Source: Anaerolineae bacterium
Lineage (GTDB): Bacteria; Chloroflexota; Anaerolineae; Aggregatilineales; Phototrophicaceae
NCBI GenBank assembly: GCA_017303635.1
Contig: JAFLCG010000004.1
Span: 248,001-312,000 of the forward strand
Length of the DNA stretch: 64,000 nt
Reading direction: 5' to 3'
A model generated the notes under the pieces. The model saw only the letters and a list, made by a program, of their open reading frames with translations. It made no database searches and was not told the origin of the DNA. This document shows positions 63,136 to 64,000 of the stretch, piece by piece; within the stretch, counting starts at the first letter, position 1, and each line of letters starts with the position of its first letter. The position numbers and the translations under genes are program-made.

Positions 63136-64000
63136 TCAATAACCCTCCGCCTGATAGATCACGCCTGCAAAACTGACCGCGTCCGGCGCGAGCGCCGCAT
63201 GCGCCTCGGCATCGCCGTTCAATACATCCAGCAGGAAGGCCGTTGCTAGGTGATGCGTGATATCCTGAGTGCGTTGCATATCCCAAACCGGATCTGAGCA
63301 GAAGAAGGAAGCGCCCATTTCCACTGCCCAGGGTATATCCGTACACGTACTACCAAAGATCATGTGCTCCGCATTCACAAAAGTGACGAGAGCCTTTGTA
63401 TCGCTGGAGATATACTCATAGGTTGGGTCTGCGCCCCACTCGTAGGGTGTGCTAGTATCCAACGTGCCGCCCATCGCCATCACTGGGATAGTGATTTCGG
63501 CTAATCCTGCCTGGTCGAAGATATAGGAGTCGCCAGCCAGCGGGATGATGGCATCCACCCGCGGATCAGCCCAAGCGGGCCACAGCCCATCAGGCATCGA
63601 AGCCAGCCCAGTCAAAGACAGCATTTCATCCTCGAAAGGCTCCAGCGTATCGCAAAGCCAGGCGTTAGGATCACTCGCTGCTCGTGCTGCGTCACAGCGG
63701 GCATTAAACCCCTGGATATCAAATCGTGCCCCGGCAGCAGCAAGCGCCGTGTATCCCCCATAGGAGTGTCCAGAGACTGCGATCAAATCCATGTTGATGA
63801 GACCTTCCATGGAACCGCCAGCAGCGGTCAGCTCGTCCGCAAAGGCAATCACTTTCAGCACATCCTGGGGACGACTGATGGTACTCTTTGGAATGTCAGC
63901 CCAGGTGGGATCGAAAATCTCGTGGTGATCGGGGGCGATGACGACAAAGCCATACGAGGCCAGATGCTCAGTCAGATGGGCATAATTGCTGCGGGCGGCT
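63136..64000 (-). CDS. Secreted alpha/beta-hydrolase paralogue (5' end cut by window)
   Basis: 288 codons are visible up to the right edge, open without start. VSGHSYGGYTALAAAG is the nucleophile motif, followed by MAMGGTLDTSTPYEWG and FVNAEHMIFGSTCTDIPWAV with the catalytic His. The C-terminus DAVSFAGVIYQAEGY is nearly identical in pattern to the neighbour's. It is a tandem duplicate, 62 bases upstream of the first copy. The N-terminal signal peptide lies outside the window. Confidence 0.85.
   Translation of the reverse strand, partial: AARSNYAHLTEHLASYGFVVIAPDHHEIFDPTWADIPKSTISRPQDVLKVIAFADELTAAGGSMEGLINMDLIAVSGHSYGGYTALAAAGARFDIQGFNARCDAARAASDPNAWLCDTLEPFEDEMLSLTGLASMPDGLWPAWADPRVDAIIPLAGDSYIFDQAGLAEITIPVMAMGGTLDTSTPYEWGADPTYEYISSDTKALVTFVNAEHMIFGSTCTDIPWAVEMGASFFCSDPVWDMQRTQDITHHLATAFLLDVLNGDAEAHAALAPDAVSFAGVIYQAEGY

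Overview
The window looks like a chromosome segment of a Chloroflexota bacterium, most likely class Anaerolineae. This is inferred from gene content: an archaeal-type isopentenyl phosphate kinase, a MutL-family ASKHA protein inside a membrane-protein operon, many secreted Ser/Thr/Pro-rich proteins, TolB-like propellers, and long GC-rich genes. No rRNA, confident tRNA, CRISPR array or complete insertion sequence was found.

Layout. 1-8 kb: a cut methyltransferase, a DinB-fold protein, a DUF433/DUF5615 toxin-antitoxin-like pair behind guaA, an S9 peptidase, a lipoprotein and a RIO kinase. 8.06-8.13 kb: an unlisted 23-residue poly-valine micropeptide with its own promoter, Shine-Dalgarno and terminator-like hairpin. 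8.2-12.5 kb: rhodanese, LysR regulator, B3/B4 protein, large secreted protein. 12.6-14.3 kb: an AT-rich islet with a TcmP / three-Cys-motif (DUF5131) pair. 15.1-26.1 kb: an eight-gene leftward operon coding for an envelope assembly with a MutL-like ATPase, a barrel-sandwich protein, a 1458-residue acidic scaffold with SH3 domain, three multi-pass or tail-anchored membrane proteins and an LPNTG protein. 26.3-28.1 kb: wHTH regulator plus tandem SRPBCC protein. 28.3-34.6 kb: a lone prohead protease/HK97 capsid reading frame and a type IIG restriction-modification enzyme. 35.5-45.7 kb: TolB-like propellers, hydantoinase, sirtuin, MBL-rhodanese protein, solute-binding protein, P-loop kinase and isopentenyl phosphate kinase. 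46-54 kb: lipoprotein, His-tailed EamA transporter, GH38 mannosidase, serine hydrolase, GDPD, VOC protein. 54-58 kb: TetR, glycosyltransferase and FAD oxidoreductase unit. 57.9-61.6 kb: ECF sigma/anti-sigma facing a Gly/Asn-rich secreted protein and a PASTA protein. 61.8-64 kb: two tandem secreted esterases, the second cut by the edge.

Two window-wide patterns stand out. First, several families of palindromic or quasi-tandem intergenic repeats recur in nearly every gap and have also entered reading frames (guaA, the type IIG enzyme, the capsid frame, a serine hydrolase, a TolB-like N-terminus). Second, four promoter-operator units share one architecture: a dyad with core GAACATWTGTTC, then exactly 21 bases from its GTTCC half to an extended -10. 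The core matches the LexA box of Gram-positive bacteria, also reported for Dehalococcoides, which suggests SOS control.
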